From Spirochaetota bacterium (GTDB taxonomy: Bacteria > Spirochaetota > UBA4802 > UBA5550), in assembly GCA_016928865.1 (NCBI GenBank), contig JAFGJX010000120.1, forward strand, positions 17,268 through 81,267: DNA of 64,000 bases, given 5' to 3'. Under the pieces are notes generated by a model. That model was not told the DNA's origin. It searched no databases and was given only the letters and a program-made list of their open reading frames with translations. The translations under genes were made by a program, and so were the position numbers. Shown here piece by piece: positions 54,383 through 64,000 of the stretch (position 1 is the first letter of the stretch; every line of letters starts with the position of its first letter).

Positions 54383-55468
54383 ATGTTTTACCATTTCATA
54401 CTGCCGCTCAGCGAGCACCTCGGGTTCCTGAGGCTTTTTCAGTACATCACGTTTCGATCGGCGTACGCGGCGCTCACATCGCTCCTGATGGTGCTTGTTT
54501 TCGGGAACCTGGTGATCCGCTGGCTGCGCCTTCTCAAGTTCGGAGAGGAAATCAGGGAGCTCGGCCCGGAGAGCCACCGGCAGAAGGCGGGCACGCCCAC
54601 CATGGGCGGGATTATAATCATCGGGGCAGTGCTTGCATCCATCGCCCTTTGGGGAAATTTTTCAAGCCCGTACCTGAACGTATTGATCGGCGCCACGGTC
54701 TTTCTGGCGGGCCTCGGATTCGCCGACGACTACATCAAGTCAATTTTGAGGAACAAAAATGGCGTGCCGGCGCGCGTAAAGCTCCTGGTGCAGGTCATCG
54801 TCGCTTTCGGTGTCGCGGTTCTCATCTATTATATGCCGGCGAACAGACAGGAGGTGACAACCCTGTATGTGCCTTTCATCAACAGGAGCGTGGCCGATAT
54901 GGGGCTGCTCTGGATCGCTTTCGCCGTTGTCGTGATCGTGGCGACCACCAACGCGGTCAACCTGACGGACGGCCTTGACGGGCTTGCGACCGGGTCCGTC
55001 ATGATCGTGGGCGTGTCGCTGGGGATCATGTCCTACCTTGCCGGACACAGCAAGATCGCGATGTACCTCCGGATACCGTATATCCCCCTTGCCGGGGAGC
55101 TGACGGTATTCCTGGCGGCGCTGATCGGCGCCTGCATGGGCTTCCTCTGGTTCAACAGCAATCCGGCAACGGTGTTCATGGGCGACACCGGGTCTCTCGC
55201 GCTCGGGGGCATCATCGGGATCGTCGCGGTAATGATCAAGAAGGAGATTTTCCTGTTTATCGTAGGCGGCGTGTTCGTGGCGGAGGCGCTGTCGGTCATC
55301 ATACAGGTCGTTTCGTTCAGGTACAGGGGCAAGCGGGTATTCAAGATGGCGCCGATCCACCACCACTTCGAGCTGTCCGGGTGGCCGGAGCAGAAGGTGG
55401 TGACGCGGATGTGGATACTGGGGATCATCCTGGCGCTGCTGGGATTGAGCTCCCTGAAGATACTGTAG
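54383..55468 (+). CDS. mraY: Phospho-N-acetylmuramoyl-pentapeptide transferase
   Basis: 361 residues, about ten membrane helices. Transfers phospho-MurNAc-pentapeptide to undecaprenyl phosphate, giving lipid I. The Asp-rich boxes GFADDYIK, NLTDGLDGLA and MGDTGSLALGG are present; HHHFELSGW near the C-terminus is typical. It begins one base after the murF stop, with GGGAGG upstream. Confidence 0.97.
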   Translation: MFYHFILPLSEHLGFLRLFQYITFRSAYAALTSLLMVLVFGNLVIRWLRLLKFGEEIRELGPESHRQKAGTPTMGGIIIIGAVLASIALWGNFSSPYLNVLIGATVFLAGLGFADDYIKSILRNKNGVPARVKLLVQVIVAFGVAVLIYYMPANRQEVTTLYVPFINRSVADMGLLWIAFAVVVIVATTNAVNLTDGLDGLATGSVMIVGVSLGIMSYLAGHSKIAMYLRIPYIPLAGELTVFLAALIGACMGFLWFNSNPATVFMGDTGSLALGGIIGIVAVMIKKEIFLFIVGGVFVAEALSVIIQVVSFRYRGKRVFKMAPIHHHFELSGWPEQKVVTRMWILGIILALLGLSSLKIL

Positions 55469-55478
55469 GCCCCTTAAA

Positions 55479-55577
55479 TCCCCCGGAGGGGGACTTTGGG
55501 ATAGTAGCTGCAGAAAGCCCCCCCCCGGGCGTTGCACTGAGCCTGTCGAAGTGGGGTTCGGGGGGCGGACCGGAAGG
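55479..55577 (+). repeat. Dispersed repeat fragment in the mraY-murD gap
   Basis: Two G/C-rich dyads (CCCCCGGAGGGGG, then CCCCCCCCGGG) flank a short unit GCACTGAGCCTGTCGAAGTG. The last unit is a small dispersed sequence I have seen in many environmental bacterial genomes. It shows that the dense cluster has been interrupted here without a gene. Confidence 0.6.
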
Positions 55578-55615
55578 AGATTGGACAGTGCAGATAGGAT
55601 CGAACATATAAGTAT

Positions 55616-56998
55616 ATGACAGGAACATGTAACAACATAAAAAAAGCCCTCGTGGTCGGAATGGGATACCGGACCGGACTGGCTACCGCCAACTTCCTGG
55701 CGGGAAGGGGCGTGTCCGTGGCGGCGTCAGATAAAAAGAGCGCATCAGAGCTTGCCGGGGTACTGGAAAAGCTCGATCCCGTGGTCCGCGTGCTTGCGGG
55801 CGGCCAGGACCCATCGCTTCTTGACGAGGGCTTTGACGCGATCGTCCTGTCACCGGGTGTGCCGCGCACCATTCCCCTGATTGTTGAGGCGTACCGGCGG
55901 AGGATTCCGGTCATCGCGGAAGTGGAGCTCGCGTACCGCTGCATACCGGGCAGGATGGTGGCCATCACCGGCACGGACGGCAAGTCAACCACCACCGCGC
56001 TTACCGGGCATGTCTTCAGTGAGTTGGGCAGGGACGCGCGCGTGGGCGGCAACATCGGCATCCCGCTCATCTCCTTCGCGGGGGCAACCACGGAAGACTC
56101 CGTGATCGTGGCAGAGCTTTCCTCGTTCCAACTCGAAACGATTGTCGATTTCAGGCCTGAGGTCGCGGCGCTTCTGAATGTAAGCCCGGACCACCTTGAC
56201 CGCTATGACGGCATGGAGGATTATTTCCGGGCGAAAATGCGGATCGCCATGAACCAGGGCGCCGATGATTGCTTCATATATAACCGCGACGACGTTATGG
56301 CGGAGCGGAGCGCCGGCATGGTTAAATCCAGGGTGCTTTCCTTCTCGGTTGAGACCCGGGAAGCCGATATCTATCTGCGCGAAGATACCGTAATGCTGCG
56401 GGATGGCGACAGGGCGGTGTTTCGCGCCCGGGACATGAAGATGCCGGGGCTGCACAATATCCAGAACGCGATGGTCGCGGTGCTGTCCGCGAAAGGAATT
56501 ATCGAGCGGGAGGGGGGCGCGCCTGACTACGAAAGCATCGGCAGGGCGGCCTGCTCCTTCCCCGGCCTCGAGCATCGTCTCGAACGGGTCGGCGTGTTCA
56601 GCGGCCGCGCCTTCATCAACGATTCAAAGGCGACCACCGTCAACGCGGTGCTCACGGCCCTCCGGAGCATTCCGGGCCAGGGCGTCCTGATCCTGGGTGG
56701 AAGAACAAAGGGAGACGATTACTCGCGGCTGAAGGCGGGCCTGGAGGGCCGGATACGGTCGGTGGTGCTCATCGGCGAATCGAAAGAGTACTTTGCCCGC
56801 GTGCTCACCGGCTTCCGCCACGTCTTTGCCGAATCGATGCGGGACGCGGTCGCGAAGGCGTTTCGCGAGAGCAGGGAGGGGGATACGGTCCTCCTTTCGC
56901 CGGCGTGCGCGTCGTTTGACATGTATGCCAATTACGAGGAGCGGGGGAACGATTTCAAGAGATCGGTCGCCATGCTTCAAAACGGGGAGGTCGCGTGA
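55616..56998 (+). CDS. murD: UDP-MurNAc-L-alanine : D-glutamate ligase
   Basis: 460 residues. Adds D-Glu to UDP-MurNAc-L-Ala. P-loop GTDGKST (119-125, a common MurD variant), then NIGIPLI and AELSSFQLE, and NDSKATTVNAVLTAL near residue 335. The C-terminal DTVLLSPACASFDMYANYEERG is the MurD tail box. Its stop overlaps the ftsW start by one base. Confidence 0.95.
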   Translation: MTGTCNNIKKALVVGMGYRTGLATANFLAGRGVSVAASDKKSASELAGVLEKLDPVVRVLAGGQDPSLLDEGFDAIVLSPGVPRTIPLIVEAYRRRIPVIAEVELAYRCIPGRMVAITGTDGKSTTTALTGHVFSELGRDARVGGNIGIPLISFAGATTEDSVIVAELSSFQLETIVDFRPEVAALLNVSPDHLDRYDGMEDYFRAKMRIAMNQGADDCFIYNRDDVMAERSAGMVKSRVLSFSVETREADIYLREDTVMLRDGDRAVFRARDMKMPGLHNIQNAMVAVLSAKGIIEREGGAPDYESIGRAACSFPGLEHRLERVGVFSGRAFINDSKATTVNAVLTALRSIPGQGVLILGGRTKGDDYSRLKAGLEGRIRSVVLIGESKEYFARVLTGFRHVFAESMRDAVAKAFRESREGDTVLLSPACASFDMYANYEERGNDFKRSVAMLQNGEVA

Positions 56999-58164
56999 TG
57001 AGGGGCGGAGCGGTGGACCTCAGGTCCTTCGTGGACACGCGGCGGCCGAAGGACGCGGACGTGATCCTGTTCGCGGTGATCCTGGTGCTGGCCGGCGTCG
57101 GGATCGCCATGAGCTACAGCGCGAGCGCCGTCTACGCCATGAAGAACTTCGGCGATTCATACTACTTCCTGAAAAAGCAGCTCCTCTGGTTCGCGGCCGG
57201 GTTCGCGCTTCTGTTCGTGTTCAAGGAGATCGACTACCGCATATACCGGCGCCATACCAAGCTGATGCTCCTTCTCTCGCTGGCGCTGCTGGTCATGGTG
57301 TTCCTGCCGGGCCTGGGGCACGGCGCCAAAGGCTCCATGCGGTGGCTGGCTCTGGGGCCGGTGTCGTTCCAGCCGTCAGAGTTCGTGAAGCTCTTCGTGG
57401 TCATCTACCTGGCCAAGGTCTTTTCCGCCGAGGCTAAGGAGCATTTCGTCCACTTCCTGGTGCCGGTGGGGATCGTGGCGGTGATCTTCCTCCTGGTCAT
57501 GCTCCAGCCGGATTTCGGCACCGCCATAGATATCCTGATCGTCTCCGTGCTGATCCTGTTCATATCGGGGTTCCCCTTCACCTATATCCTTTCGCTCTTT
57601 ATTCTCAGCATTCCGATGTTCTATCTGATGATATATCAGGTGGACTACCGGAAGGACAGAATCGTCGCCTACCTGAATCCCTGGGACTACCGGTACGGCA
57701 TCGGCTATCATATCATCCAGTCCTTCATAGCGTTCAAGAAGGGGGGGCTGATCGGCGTGGGCCTGGGGAACGGGACCCAGAAGCTGTCCCGCCTGCCGGA
57801 GCCGCATACCGATTTCATCTTCGCCGTCATTGCGGAGGAAGCGGGACTCCTGGGTACGGTGGCCATCGTGCTCCTCTACGCCGGCGTGCTCTGGCGGGGG
57901 ATCGCCATTGCGGCCGAATCGCAGGATGATTTCGGCAGGCTGCTCGCCATCGGGCTTTCGCTCATGATCGTGGTGCAGGCGTTCATCAACCTGGGCGTGG
58001 TCACGGGAGCGCTGCCGACCAAGGGGATACCCCTGCCGTTCATAAGCTACGGCGGGTCGTCGCTCATGGCGAACATGATCGCGGCGGGAATACTGCTGAA
58101 CATATCGCGCTACAGCGGCGCGATGCGCAGGGAAATGCAATCATTTGAAGAGGTATGGCAGTGA
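56998..58164 (+). CDS. ftsW: Septal SEDS glycosyltransferase FtsW
   Basis: 388 residues from the ATG at 56998, with GGGGAGG seven bases upstream; a GTG three bases before it is possible. About ten membrane helices. The SEDS boxes AKGSMRWLALGPVSFQPSEF, GVGLGNGTQKLSRLPEPHTD and PLPFISYGGSSL are all intact. Polymerises lipid II at the septum with a class b PBP, which is not in this cluster. Confidence 0.95.
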   Translation: MRGGAVDLRSFVDTRRPKDADVILFAVILVLAGVGIAMSYSASAVYAMKNFGDSYYFLKKQLLWFAAGFALLFVFKEIDYRIYRRHTKLMLLLSLALLVMVFLPGLGHGAKGSMRWLALGPVSFQPSEFVKLFVVIYLAKVFSAEAKEHFVHFLVPVGIVAVIFLLVMLQPDFGTAIDILIVSVLILFISGFPFTYILSLFILSIPMFYLMIYQVDYRKDRIVAYLNPWDYRYGIGYHIIQSFIAFKKGGLIGVGLGNGTQKLSRLPEPHTDFIFAVIAEEAGLLGTVAIVLLYAGVLWRGIAIAAESQDDFGRLLAIGLSLMIVVQAFINLGVVTGALPTKGIPLPFISYGGSSLMANMIAAGILLNISRYSGAMRREMQSFEEVWQ

Positions 58165-59279
58165 AAAGCATGAATGATATATCGGTCCTGATCGTCGCGG
58201 GGGGCACCGGCGGTCACATCAGCCCCGGGCTGGCCCTTTATGATGCGTTCCGGGAGGCGGGGGTGAACACCCTCTTCCTTTCCGGAAAAAGGGACGCCCG
58301 CTTTTCGTCGCTTGATGACGTGGCGCCGGAAGACCTGCACCTGTACCGCGCCCCCTCGTTTTCGAAGAGCCCGGTGCGGCTCGCCATGTTCCCCGCCGCC
58401 TTCGCGTCCGCATTGCTTTCGGCGCGTAAGATAATAAGGAAGAACAATGTGCGCGCCGTCATCGGAATGGGCGGGTACGTGTCCGCGCCGGCTCTGGCCG
58501 CGGCGAAGCTCATGAAAGTTCCCCTGTTTCTGTGCGAGCAGAATTCGGTGCCGGGCAAGGTTACCAAGTTTTTCGAGAAGGACGCGCGAAAGATATACGG
58601 CACCTTCCGGGGAGCCACGGAATACCTGAAATCCGGAGAAAAGTACCTGCTGGCCGGCAATCCGATCCGCAAGAAGGTCATGGTGGACGCATACCGTGAA
58701 GAGGCCCGGAAAGCGTTCCACCTGGGACACGCCGGCAGGGTGATCCTGGTGATCGGCGGGAGCCAGGGCGCGGTGCGGATCAACGAGCTCATCTTCGGCC
58801 TCAGGAAGAACTACCCGGATGAGCTGAAAAATGTCGGTATCATCTGGAGCACGGGTGATTTTTCGTTCAAGGAATATCGGGAGCGGGTGAACAATGAAAT
58901 TGACGAGGGGTCGATATACCTGTCGCCCTTCATCGACCGGGTGGGCCTAGCCTACCGGGCGTCCGATATCGCGCTGTCGCGGTCGGGTGCGGGCGTGATG
59001 ATGGAGCTCGCGGCGATGGGCCTGCCCTCGATCCAGATACCGTATCCCCACGCCGCGGACAACCACCAGGACCGGAACGCGGACGAGTTCGTCCAGGCAG
59101 GCGCGGCGGTCAAGATCAGCAACGATGACGCGGTGCCGGAGAAGGTGCTGCCGGTGCTGCTCGATCTTTTAAACAACCCGCGCGCGCTCAAACGCATGTC
59201 GGATAAGGCCCTGGGCATCGCCATGGTGAACGCCGCGGAAACGATCGTGAGTGACATTATGAAGGAGATAGGCGGATAG
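58155..59279 (+). CDS. murG: UDP-GlcNAc : lipid I N-acetylglucosaminyltransferase
   Basis: 374 residues. Adds GlcNAc to lipid I to give lipid II, on the inner face of the membrane. GGTGGH at 16-21, IGMGGYVSAPAL, GGSQGAVRINE and a C-terminal Glu-rich donor site (GAGVMMELAAMGLPSIQIPYP) are all typical of MurG. Overlaps the end of ftsW by ten bases. Confidence 0.95.
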   Translation: MAVKSMNDISVLIVAGGTGGHISPGLALYDAFREAGVNTLFLSGKRDARFSSLDDVAPEDLHLYRAPSFSKSPVRLAMFPAAFASALLSARKIIRKNNVRAVIGMGGYVSAPALAAAKLMKVPLFLCEQNSVPGKVTKFFEKDARKIYGTFRGATEYLKSGEKYLLAGNPIRKKVMVDAYREEARKAFHLGHAGRVILVIGGSQGAVRINELIFGLRKNYPDELKNVGIIWSTGDFSFKEYRERVNNEIDEGSIYLSPFIDRVGLAYRASDIALSRSGAGVMMELAAMGLPSIQIPYPHAADNHQDRNADEFVQAGAAVKISNDDAVPEKVLPVLLDLLNNPRALKRMSDKALGIAMVNAAETIVSDIMKEIGG

Positions 59280-59297
59280 CCCCCGGCCCCCTCCCGT

Positions 59298-59341
59298 CCT
59301 TCCCCGTAAACGGGGGAGGTGGCCGGAGGCCGGAGGGGGCG
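59298..59341 (+). repeat. Dispersed GC-rich palindromic repeat, copy 2
   Basis: CCTTCCCCG/CGGGGGAGG stem (one mismatch) with a TAAA loop, then T, GGCC-GGA-GGCC and GGAGGGGGCGG. Same structure as the copy at 18392-18436. It sits between murG and murC, so RNA of the operon would carry this hairpin. Confidence 0.75.
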
Positions 59342-59394
59342 GTACGGTTGAAAAGGTTGCGAGTTTATTTAAGAATGGTACTGGGATAGCAAGA

Positions 59395-60774
59395 ATGTTC
59401 AGAAATTCGAAAAAAATGCATTTCATCGGGATCGGCGGCATCGGCATGAGCGGCATCGCCGAGATCCTGATCAACCTGGGATACGAGGTCTCCGGTTCCG
59501 ATCTCGTGGAGTCGGATCAGACCAGGAGGCTCGCGTCCATGGGCGCGCGGATCTTCATCGGCCATTCCGCCGCGAACGTGGGGGATTACCACGTGGTGGT
59601 CACCTCGAGCGCCATCAACCCGGTGAACCCGGAGCTGATCGAGGCGCGCAAGCGCCGCATACCGGTAATCCACCGCTCCGAGATGCTGGCCGAGCTCGTG
59701 CGCATGAAGCACGGCATCGGCGTCGCCGGCACCCACGGCAAGACCACGATCACCTCCATGCTTTCGTACGTCCTCTTCCACGGGGGAATGAATCCGACCG
59801 CGGTGGTCGGCGGCAAGGTGCTCAATTTCAACACCAACGCACGGGTCGGGGAGGGCGAATATATCGTGTTCGAAGCTGACGAGTCGGACGGGTCCTTTTT
59901 GAAGCTCCTTCCCTGCATCGGCATCGTATCGAACATCGACGCGGACCATCTCGATCACTACAAGTATTTCCAGGGGCTCAAGGACGCGTTCCTGACCTAC
60001 ATGAACAATATACCCTTTTACGGCTACTCCGTACTCTGCGTCGACGACGTCACGGTGCGGGAAATGCTCCCCGCGGTGGAGCGCCCATACTATACCTACG
60101 GCACCTCGGAGGACGCGGATTTCCGGGCCGTCGACATCAGGATGAACAACGGCGGCACCACCCGGTTCACCTGCCTCTACCGGGGCGAGAACCAGGGCGA
60201 ATTCTCGATCAGGCAGATGGGGGCCCACAACGCGGTCAACGCTCTGTCGGTCATCGCCGTGGCCCAGGAGCTGGGAATTCCGCTCGACGCAGTCAGGGAA
60301 GGGCTCGCCGAGTTTCGCGGCGTGGGCCGCAGGCTTGAATTCATCGGCGAAACCGCGGGCGTGCGGGTGTACGACGATTACGGGCACCATCCCACGGAGG
60401 TCCGCGCCACGCTGGAGGCGGTCAGGAGCCTGGGGCGGCGGATCGTGGTCGTGTTCCAGCCGCACCGCTACACCAGGACGCAGCTACTGTGCGACGATTT
60501 CGGCCAGTCCTTTGCGAACGCCGACCTTCTGCTCCTGACCGAGATCTATCCCGCGGGCGAGGCGCCAATCGAGGGAGTCTCGTCGCGACTGATCCTCGAT
60601 GCGGTCGCGCGGCACGACGGCCGGAGCGTCGAGATCATATCGAAGTTTGAGGACATACCCGGCGCGGTCGCGTCCCTGGTTCGTGAGAACGATGTCGTGA
60701 TAACGCTGGGCGCAGGAGATATATACAAGGCGGGCGCGCGCATTATCGATGAAATCAAGAAGAGGACGCACTGA
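59395..60774 (+). CDS. murC: UDP-MurNAc : L-alanine ligase
   Basis: 459 residues. First amino-acid ligation of the stem peptide. GIGGIGMSGIAE (12-23), P-loop GTHGKTT (112-118), FEADESDGSFL, DADHLDHYKY, and DDYGHHPTEVRAT are MurC hallmarks. A 115-base gap containing the palindromic repeat separates it from murG. No murB or ddl follows. Confidence 0.97.
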   Translation: MFRNSKKMHFIGIGGIGMSGIAEILINLGYEVSGSDLVESDQTRRLASMGARIFIGHSAANVGDYHVVVTSSAINPVNPELIEARKRRIPVIHRSEMLAELVRMKHGIGVAGTHGKTTITSMLSYVLFHGGMNPTAVVGGKVLNFNTNARVGEGEYIVFEADESDGSFLKLLPCIGIVSNIDADHLDHYKYFQGLKDAFLTYMNNIPFYGYSVLCVDDVTVREMLPAVERPYYTYGTSEDADFRAVDIRMNNGGTTRFTCLYRGENQGEFSIRQMGAHNAVNALSVIAVAQELGIPLDAVREGLAEFRGVGRRLEFIGETAGVRVYDDYGHHPTEVRATLEAVRSLGRRIVVVFQPHRYTRTQLLCDDFGQSFANADLLLLTEIYPAGEAPIEGVSSRLILDAVARHDGRSVEIISKFEDIPGAVASLVRENDVVITLGAGDIYKAGARIIDEIKKRTH

Positions 60775-60778
60775 CACG

Positions 60779-61474
60779 ATGAAAACGGGGCTGGTACATG
60801 CGGCTGCTATCCTTGCCTGCCTGGCTGCTGCGGGCGGCAACGGTCTGGCCGGGGACGTACGCACAGTAAAGGCCGTCGATTTCAGGGGCCTGAAGCTCCT
60901 GTCAAAATACGACCTGGTCCGAGACGTCAGCCTGAAGGCGGTTGACGACGGGATCGTGATCGACATCGATTCTCTCGGCCGGGCCCTGGCGGGCAACCGT
61001 TTCCTCAAGGCCTACTGGGTGACGGAATCAGGAGGGCGCCTGATCGTTTCGATCGTCGAGAAGGAGCCTGAGCTGGTCATGGCAGTCGTCCGGGAAAAGG
61101 GGACCGCGCTGTACGAGCTTGACGGCTCCCGCGCGGTCATCTCCAGGAACAACGTGCATACTGACCGCGTCCCGGTCCTGTGCCTCACGGGAGACGACAT
61201 GGCAGCCGATGCCGCGAACGGACGGGTCAGGGGGCTTCTCGATCTGCTGGGCCGGGTCAGGAAAAGCCATCCCGCCCTGTACGGCGAGATCTCAGAGGTG
61301 CGTCTCGACGGGAAAGAGCTGCTGGTTACCCTGCGGGGGAGGAGGACCGGCTTCATCATGGGGCCCCGCGAGCGGGACTTTATAAAGCTGCGGTATATCG
61401 CCGGCTATTGCGATCGCGCTGGCCGGTATCCGGAAGAAATAAACCTGACCGGCGCCATGGTCGTTGTCAGGTGA
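60779..61474 (+). CDS. ftsQ: FtsQ/DivIB-like division protein
   Basis: 231 residues from the ATG at 60779; an ATG 30 bases earlier lies inside murC. Very short cytoplasmic tail, one membrane helix (LVHAAAILACLAAAGG), then a POTRA-like part (VDFRGLKLLSKYDLVRD, GIVIDIDSLGRALAGNRFLKAYWVTE). FtsQ usually has a longer cytoplasmic tail; here the start is almost a signal peptide (…GLAGDV). Position between murC and ftsA supports the call. Confidence 0.8.
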   Translation: MKTGLVHAAAILACLAAAGGNGLAGDVRTVKAVDFRGLKLLSKYDLVRDVSLKAVDDGIVIDIDSLGRALAGNRFLKAYWVTESGGRLIVSIVEKEPELVMAVVREKGTALYELDGSRAVISRNNVHTDRVPVLCLTGDDMAADAANGRVRGLLDLLGRVRKSHPALYGEISEVRLDGKELLVTLRGRRTGFIMGPRERDFIKLRYIAGYCDRAGRYPEEINLTGAMVVVR

Positions 61475-61490
61475 CAATCAGGAGTTGGGT

Positions 61491-62714
61491 ATGGAAAACA
61501 TTCTGGTCGGTTTGGACATAGGTACCACGAAGACCTGCGCGGTCATCGGGACCATGAATGACAGCGGCATGCTCGAGGTTATCGGGGTCGGCGTAACGCC
61601 CTCCCGGGGGCTCAAGAACGGCGTCATCGTGAACATCGACAACACCACCTCGTCGATCGTGAAGGCCATCGACGAGGGCGAGCTCATGGCCGGGTACGAG
61701 GTGAGCGATGTCATAGTGGGCGTGGGCGGCCAGCACGTCAAGGGGCAGAATTCCCGGGGCGTCGTCGCCGTATCGAGCCGCAACAGGACCATTGCCACCC
61801 AGGACGTGAAGCGGGTCATCGAGGCCGCGCAGGCCATCGTGATTCCCGTCGACCGGGAGATACTCCACGTCCTGTCAAAGGAATTCTCGGTGGACGACCA
61901 GATCGGCATCAAGGACCCGATTGGCATGAGCGGGGTGCGGCTCGAAGCGGAGGTGCACATCATTACCGGCGCCACGTCGAACATACAGAACATGATCAAG
62001 GCCGTGGAAAAGTCCGGGTTCCAGTACCGGGATATCGTTTTCAATCCGCTTGCCGCCGCTGACGCTGTCCTCTCCCGGGACGAGATGGAGCTGGGAGTGG
62101 CCCTGCTCGATATCGGCGGTGGCACGATCGACCTGATCGTCTACCTGGAGGGGGGCGTCGCGTATTCGACGGTGCTCCCGGTCGGAGGGATCCATATCAC
62201 CAACGACATATCGATCGGCCTTCGGACGCCGATCGAATCGGCGGAGCTCATCAAGAAGAAATACGGCTGCGCCGTGCTCGACCTGGTCGATCCCTCGGAG
62301 GTGGTGGAAGTTCCCTCCGTGGGCGGGCGGCCTCCCCGCAAGCTCCTGCGCCAGGAGCTGACCCAGATCATCGAGCCGCGGGTGGCGGAGATGATGGAGA
62401 TGGTTGAGCGAGAGCTCGTCCTCTCCGGCAAGAAGGATATGCTGGCCGCGGGCGTGGTGCTGACCGGCGGCGGCAGCATGCTCGATGGATCGGTCGAGGC
62501 GGCGGAGCGGGTCTTTAACATGCCGGTCCGGATCGGATCGCCGCGCGACGTCACGGGGATCGCCGACCGGGTCTCCACGCCGCAGTTCTCGAACGCGGTG
62601 GGGCTTTTGAAGTACGGGCTCAAGATGAGTCAGGTCAGGGCCGGAAAGTTCACGCCGGAAAAAGGCGGAAATGTTTTCGGCAGAATAAAAAAATGGATTG
62701 AAGAATATCTGTAA
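61491..62714 (+). CDS. ftsA: Cell division protein FtsA
   Basis: 407 residues from the ATG at 61491, with AGGAG six bases upstream. An actin-like ATPase that anchors FtsZ to the membrane. LVGLDIGTTKTCAVIG is the phosphate-1 loop, LLDIGGGTIDLIVY the phosphate-2 loop, and VVLTGGGSML the adenosine motif. The C-terminal IKKWIEEYL is the amphipathic membrane-targeting helix. Confidence 0.97.
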   Translation: MENILVGLDIGTTKTCAVIGTMNDSGMLEVIGVGVTPSRGLKNGVIVNIDNTTSSIVKAIDEGELMAGYEVSDVIVGVGGQHVKGQNSRGVVAVSSRNRTIATQDVKRVIEAAQAIVIPVDREILHVLSKEFSVDDQIGIKDPIGMSGVRLEAEVHIITGATSNIQNMIKAVEKSGFQYRDIVFNPLAAADAVLSRDEMELGVALLDIGGGTIDLIVYLEGGVAYSTVLPVGGIHITNDISIGLRTPIESAELIKKKYGCAVLDLVDPSEVVEVPSVGGRPPRKLLRQELTQIIEPRVAEMMEMVERELVLSGKKDMLAAGVVLTGGGSMLDGSVEAAERVFNMPVRIGSPRDVTGIADRVSTPQFSNAVGLLKYGLKMSQVRAGKFTPEKGGNVFGRIKKWIEEYL

Positions 62715-62824
62715 GTATGCTAGGCTGTGCCGTAACAGTACGCCGGCACCGGCCACTGGTTTTATATTAACGCGGTCGCGAAACCATATAGCGCAATGAG
62801 ACATAATACCGAAGGGGGAACCAC

Positions 62825-63997
62825 ATGTTTAAACTTGAAGAAGAAAAGCCTTTAACCACGGTCATCAAGGTCGTCGGTGTCGGCGGCGCAGGGTGCAACG
62901 CGGTCAACAGGATGATCGCCACCGGAATGGAGGGCGTCGAGTTCATAGTGGCAAATACCGACTCCCAGCAGCTCAGGGACAGCCTCGCGCAGAACAAGAT
63001 CCAGATCGGCACGAAGCTCACCCGCGGGCTCGGGGCCGGGGCTGACCCGGACGTGGGCCGTGAGGCGGCGCAGGAGGACCGTGACAAGATCCACAAGGCG
63101 CTGAAGGGCGCGGACATGGTGTTCATCACCGCGGGCATGGGCGGGGGCACCGGCACGGGCGCGGCCCCGGTCGTGGCCGAGGTGGCAAAGGAGCATTCCG
63201 CGCTGGTGGTCGGGGTGGTGACCAAGCCCTTCAAGGTCGAGGGAAAGAAGCGCCTCAGCCAGGCGGAGTCGGGCATAGCCAATTTGAAAGAGAAGGTGGA
63301 CACGCTCATCACCATCCACAATGACTTGCTGTTGAAGATTATCGACCGCCGCACACCGATCGAAGACGCCTTCAAGCTTGCGGATGACATTCTGCGGCAG
63401 GGCGTTCAGGGGATCGCTGACCTGATCATGGTCACCGGCCTCGTGAACGTCGATTTCGCGGACGTGCGGACCGTCATGAGAGAGACCGGCGACGCGCTCA
63501 TGGGCGTCGGCATCGGCACCGGCGAGAACAAGGCCCTCGAGGCCACGCAGCAGGCGATTAACAGCCCGCTCCTCGAAGAGACCAGCATCGAGGGCGCCAA
63601 GGCGGTACTAATCAATATCGCCGGCGGCAACGACCTCTCGCTCCACGAGGTGAACGAGGTCACCGACGTCATCACCCGCCAGGTCGACGCCGAGGCGAAC
63701 ATCATATTCGGGACCACAATAGATCCGGCGCTTTCGGACCGGGTGCGCGTAACCGTGATCGCGACCGGGTTCGACCGGCGCAGGAACATGATCAACCGCG
63801 GGGGGAGCCAGCAGGTGCAGACCGACCCTCGCAACGGCACGTCGCTCACCCTCATCGAGGGGAGCCAGGGCAGGGCTGATAAGAAAATGCCGGCCGGCAT
63901 GCAGACCTTCTCGCTTGACTACGAGCGCCGGCGCTCGCGCGATTACCAGAACGAGGACCTGGACATACCGGCGTTTTTACGCAGGGGGGTGGAATAA
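62825..63997 (+). CDS. ftsZ: Cell division GTPase FtsZ
   Basis: 390 residues, complete, ending three bases before the window edge. Tubulin-like GTPase that forms the Z-ring. [11 protein letters not shown] (20-30), NTDSQQL, the signature [14 protein letters not shown] (106-119), and a C-terminal LDIPAFLRR that binds FtsA and other partners. A 110-base gap follows ftsA. GAAGGGGGAA is the ribosome-binding site. Confidence 0.98.
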   Translation: MFKLEEEKPLTTVIKVVGVGGAGCNAVNRMIATGMEGVEFIVANTDSQQLRDSLAQNKIQIGTKLTRGLGAGADPDVGREAAQEDRDKIHKALKGADMVFITAGMGGGTGTGAAPVVAEVAKEHSALVVGVVTKPFKVEGKKRLSQAESGIANLKEKVDTLITIHNDLLLKIIDRRTPIEDAFKLADDILRQGVQGIADLIMVTGLVNVDFADVRTVMRETGDALMGVGIGTGENKALEATQQAINSPLLEETSIEGAKAVLINIAGGNDLSLHEVNEVTDVITRQVDAEANIIFGTTIDPALSDRVRVTVIATGFDRRRNMINRGGSQQVQTDPRNGTSLTLIEGSQGRADKKMPAGMQTFSLDYERRRSRDYQNEDLDIPAFLRRGVE

Positions 63998-64000
63998 CGG

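Overview
The window looks like chromosomal DNA of a moderately GC-rich (roughly 55-60%) diderm bacterium. Several features point to a spirochaete, most likely on the Leptospirales side or an uncultured relative: many lipoproteins with relaxed lipoboxes, a short SMC with no recognisable hinge, a UPF0182 membrane protein, and a MurE with the meso-DAP motif DNPR. The lineage is inferred from gene content only; there is no rRNA in the window.

Layout. 1-7 kb: a left-edge UPF0182 membrane protein (start only), a PLP aminotransferase, an SDR, a possible double ribbon-helix-helix protein, a CoA-dependent acyltransferase-like protein and a two-lobed GNAT protein. 7-18 kb: an EF-G2-type GTPase, a GlmU-like protein coupled to a TonB-like protein, a BrkB/YihY membrane protein carrying a beta-propeller, ribosomal protein S21 with a long perfect terminator, rarA, a transglutaminase-like protein, a hypothetical and pyrE. 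18-26 kb: smc, a conserved-looking 188-aa protein behind a consensus promoter, and a very acidic zinc-ribbon protein overlapping uvrA. 25-31 kb: lipoproteins (ankyrin, FecR and unknown), a 21-bp tandem repeat, a TPR-NHL-VWA exported protein and pcm. 31-41 kb: an acyltransferase-3 protein, a tight three-gene set (outer-membrane barrel/coiled coil/Cys-rich protein, MotA-ExbB-like channel, MotB/ExbD-like VWA protein), a catalytically dead-looking esterase, a HEAT protein and a large unknown protein. 41-49 kb: small proteins, a CaCA exchanger, an EamA transporter, an AT-rich gap, a 990-aa lipoprotein with nine Fn3-like repeats, a DUF3783 protein and tRNA-Gly. 49.4-64 kb: a division and cell-wall (dcw) cluster in the order mraZ-rsmH-ftsL-murE-murF-mraY-murD-ftsW-murG-murC-ftsQ-ftsA-ftsZ. 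It has a clear promoter and a triple MraZ box in front, and lacks ftsI, murB and ddl.

How the genes work together. The dcw cluster makes lipid II (MurC-F, MraY, MurG), flips or polymerises it (FtsW) and builds the Z-ring (FtsA, FtsZ, with FtsQ and FtsL). The most system-like novelty is the minus-strand operon at 32467-35863. Its parts resemble a proton-driven 5:2 rotary motor whose B subunit ends in a periplasmic VWA domain rather than a peptidoglycan-binding domain. Its partner is an outer-membrane protein with a long heptad coil that could cross the periplasm. The second is the BrkB-propeller fusion at 11441-13732.
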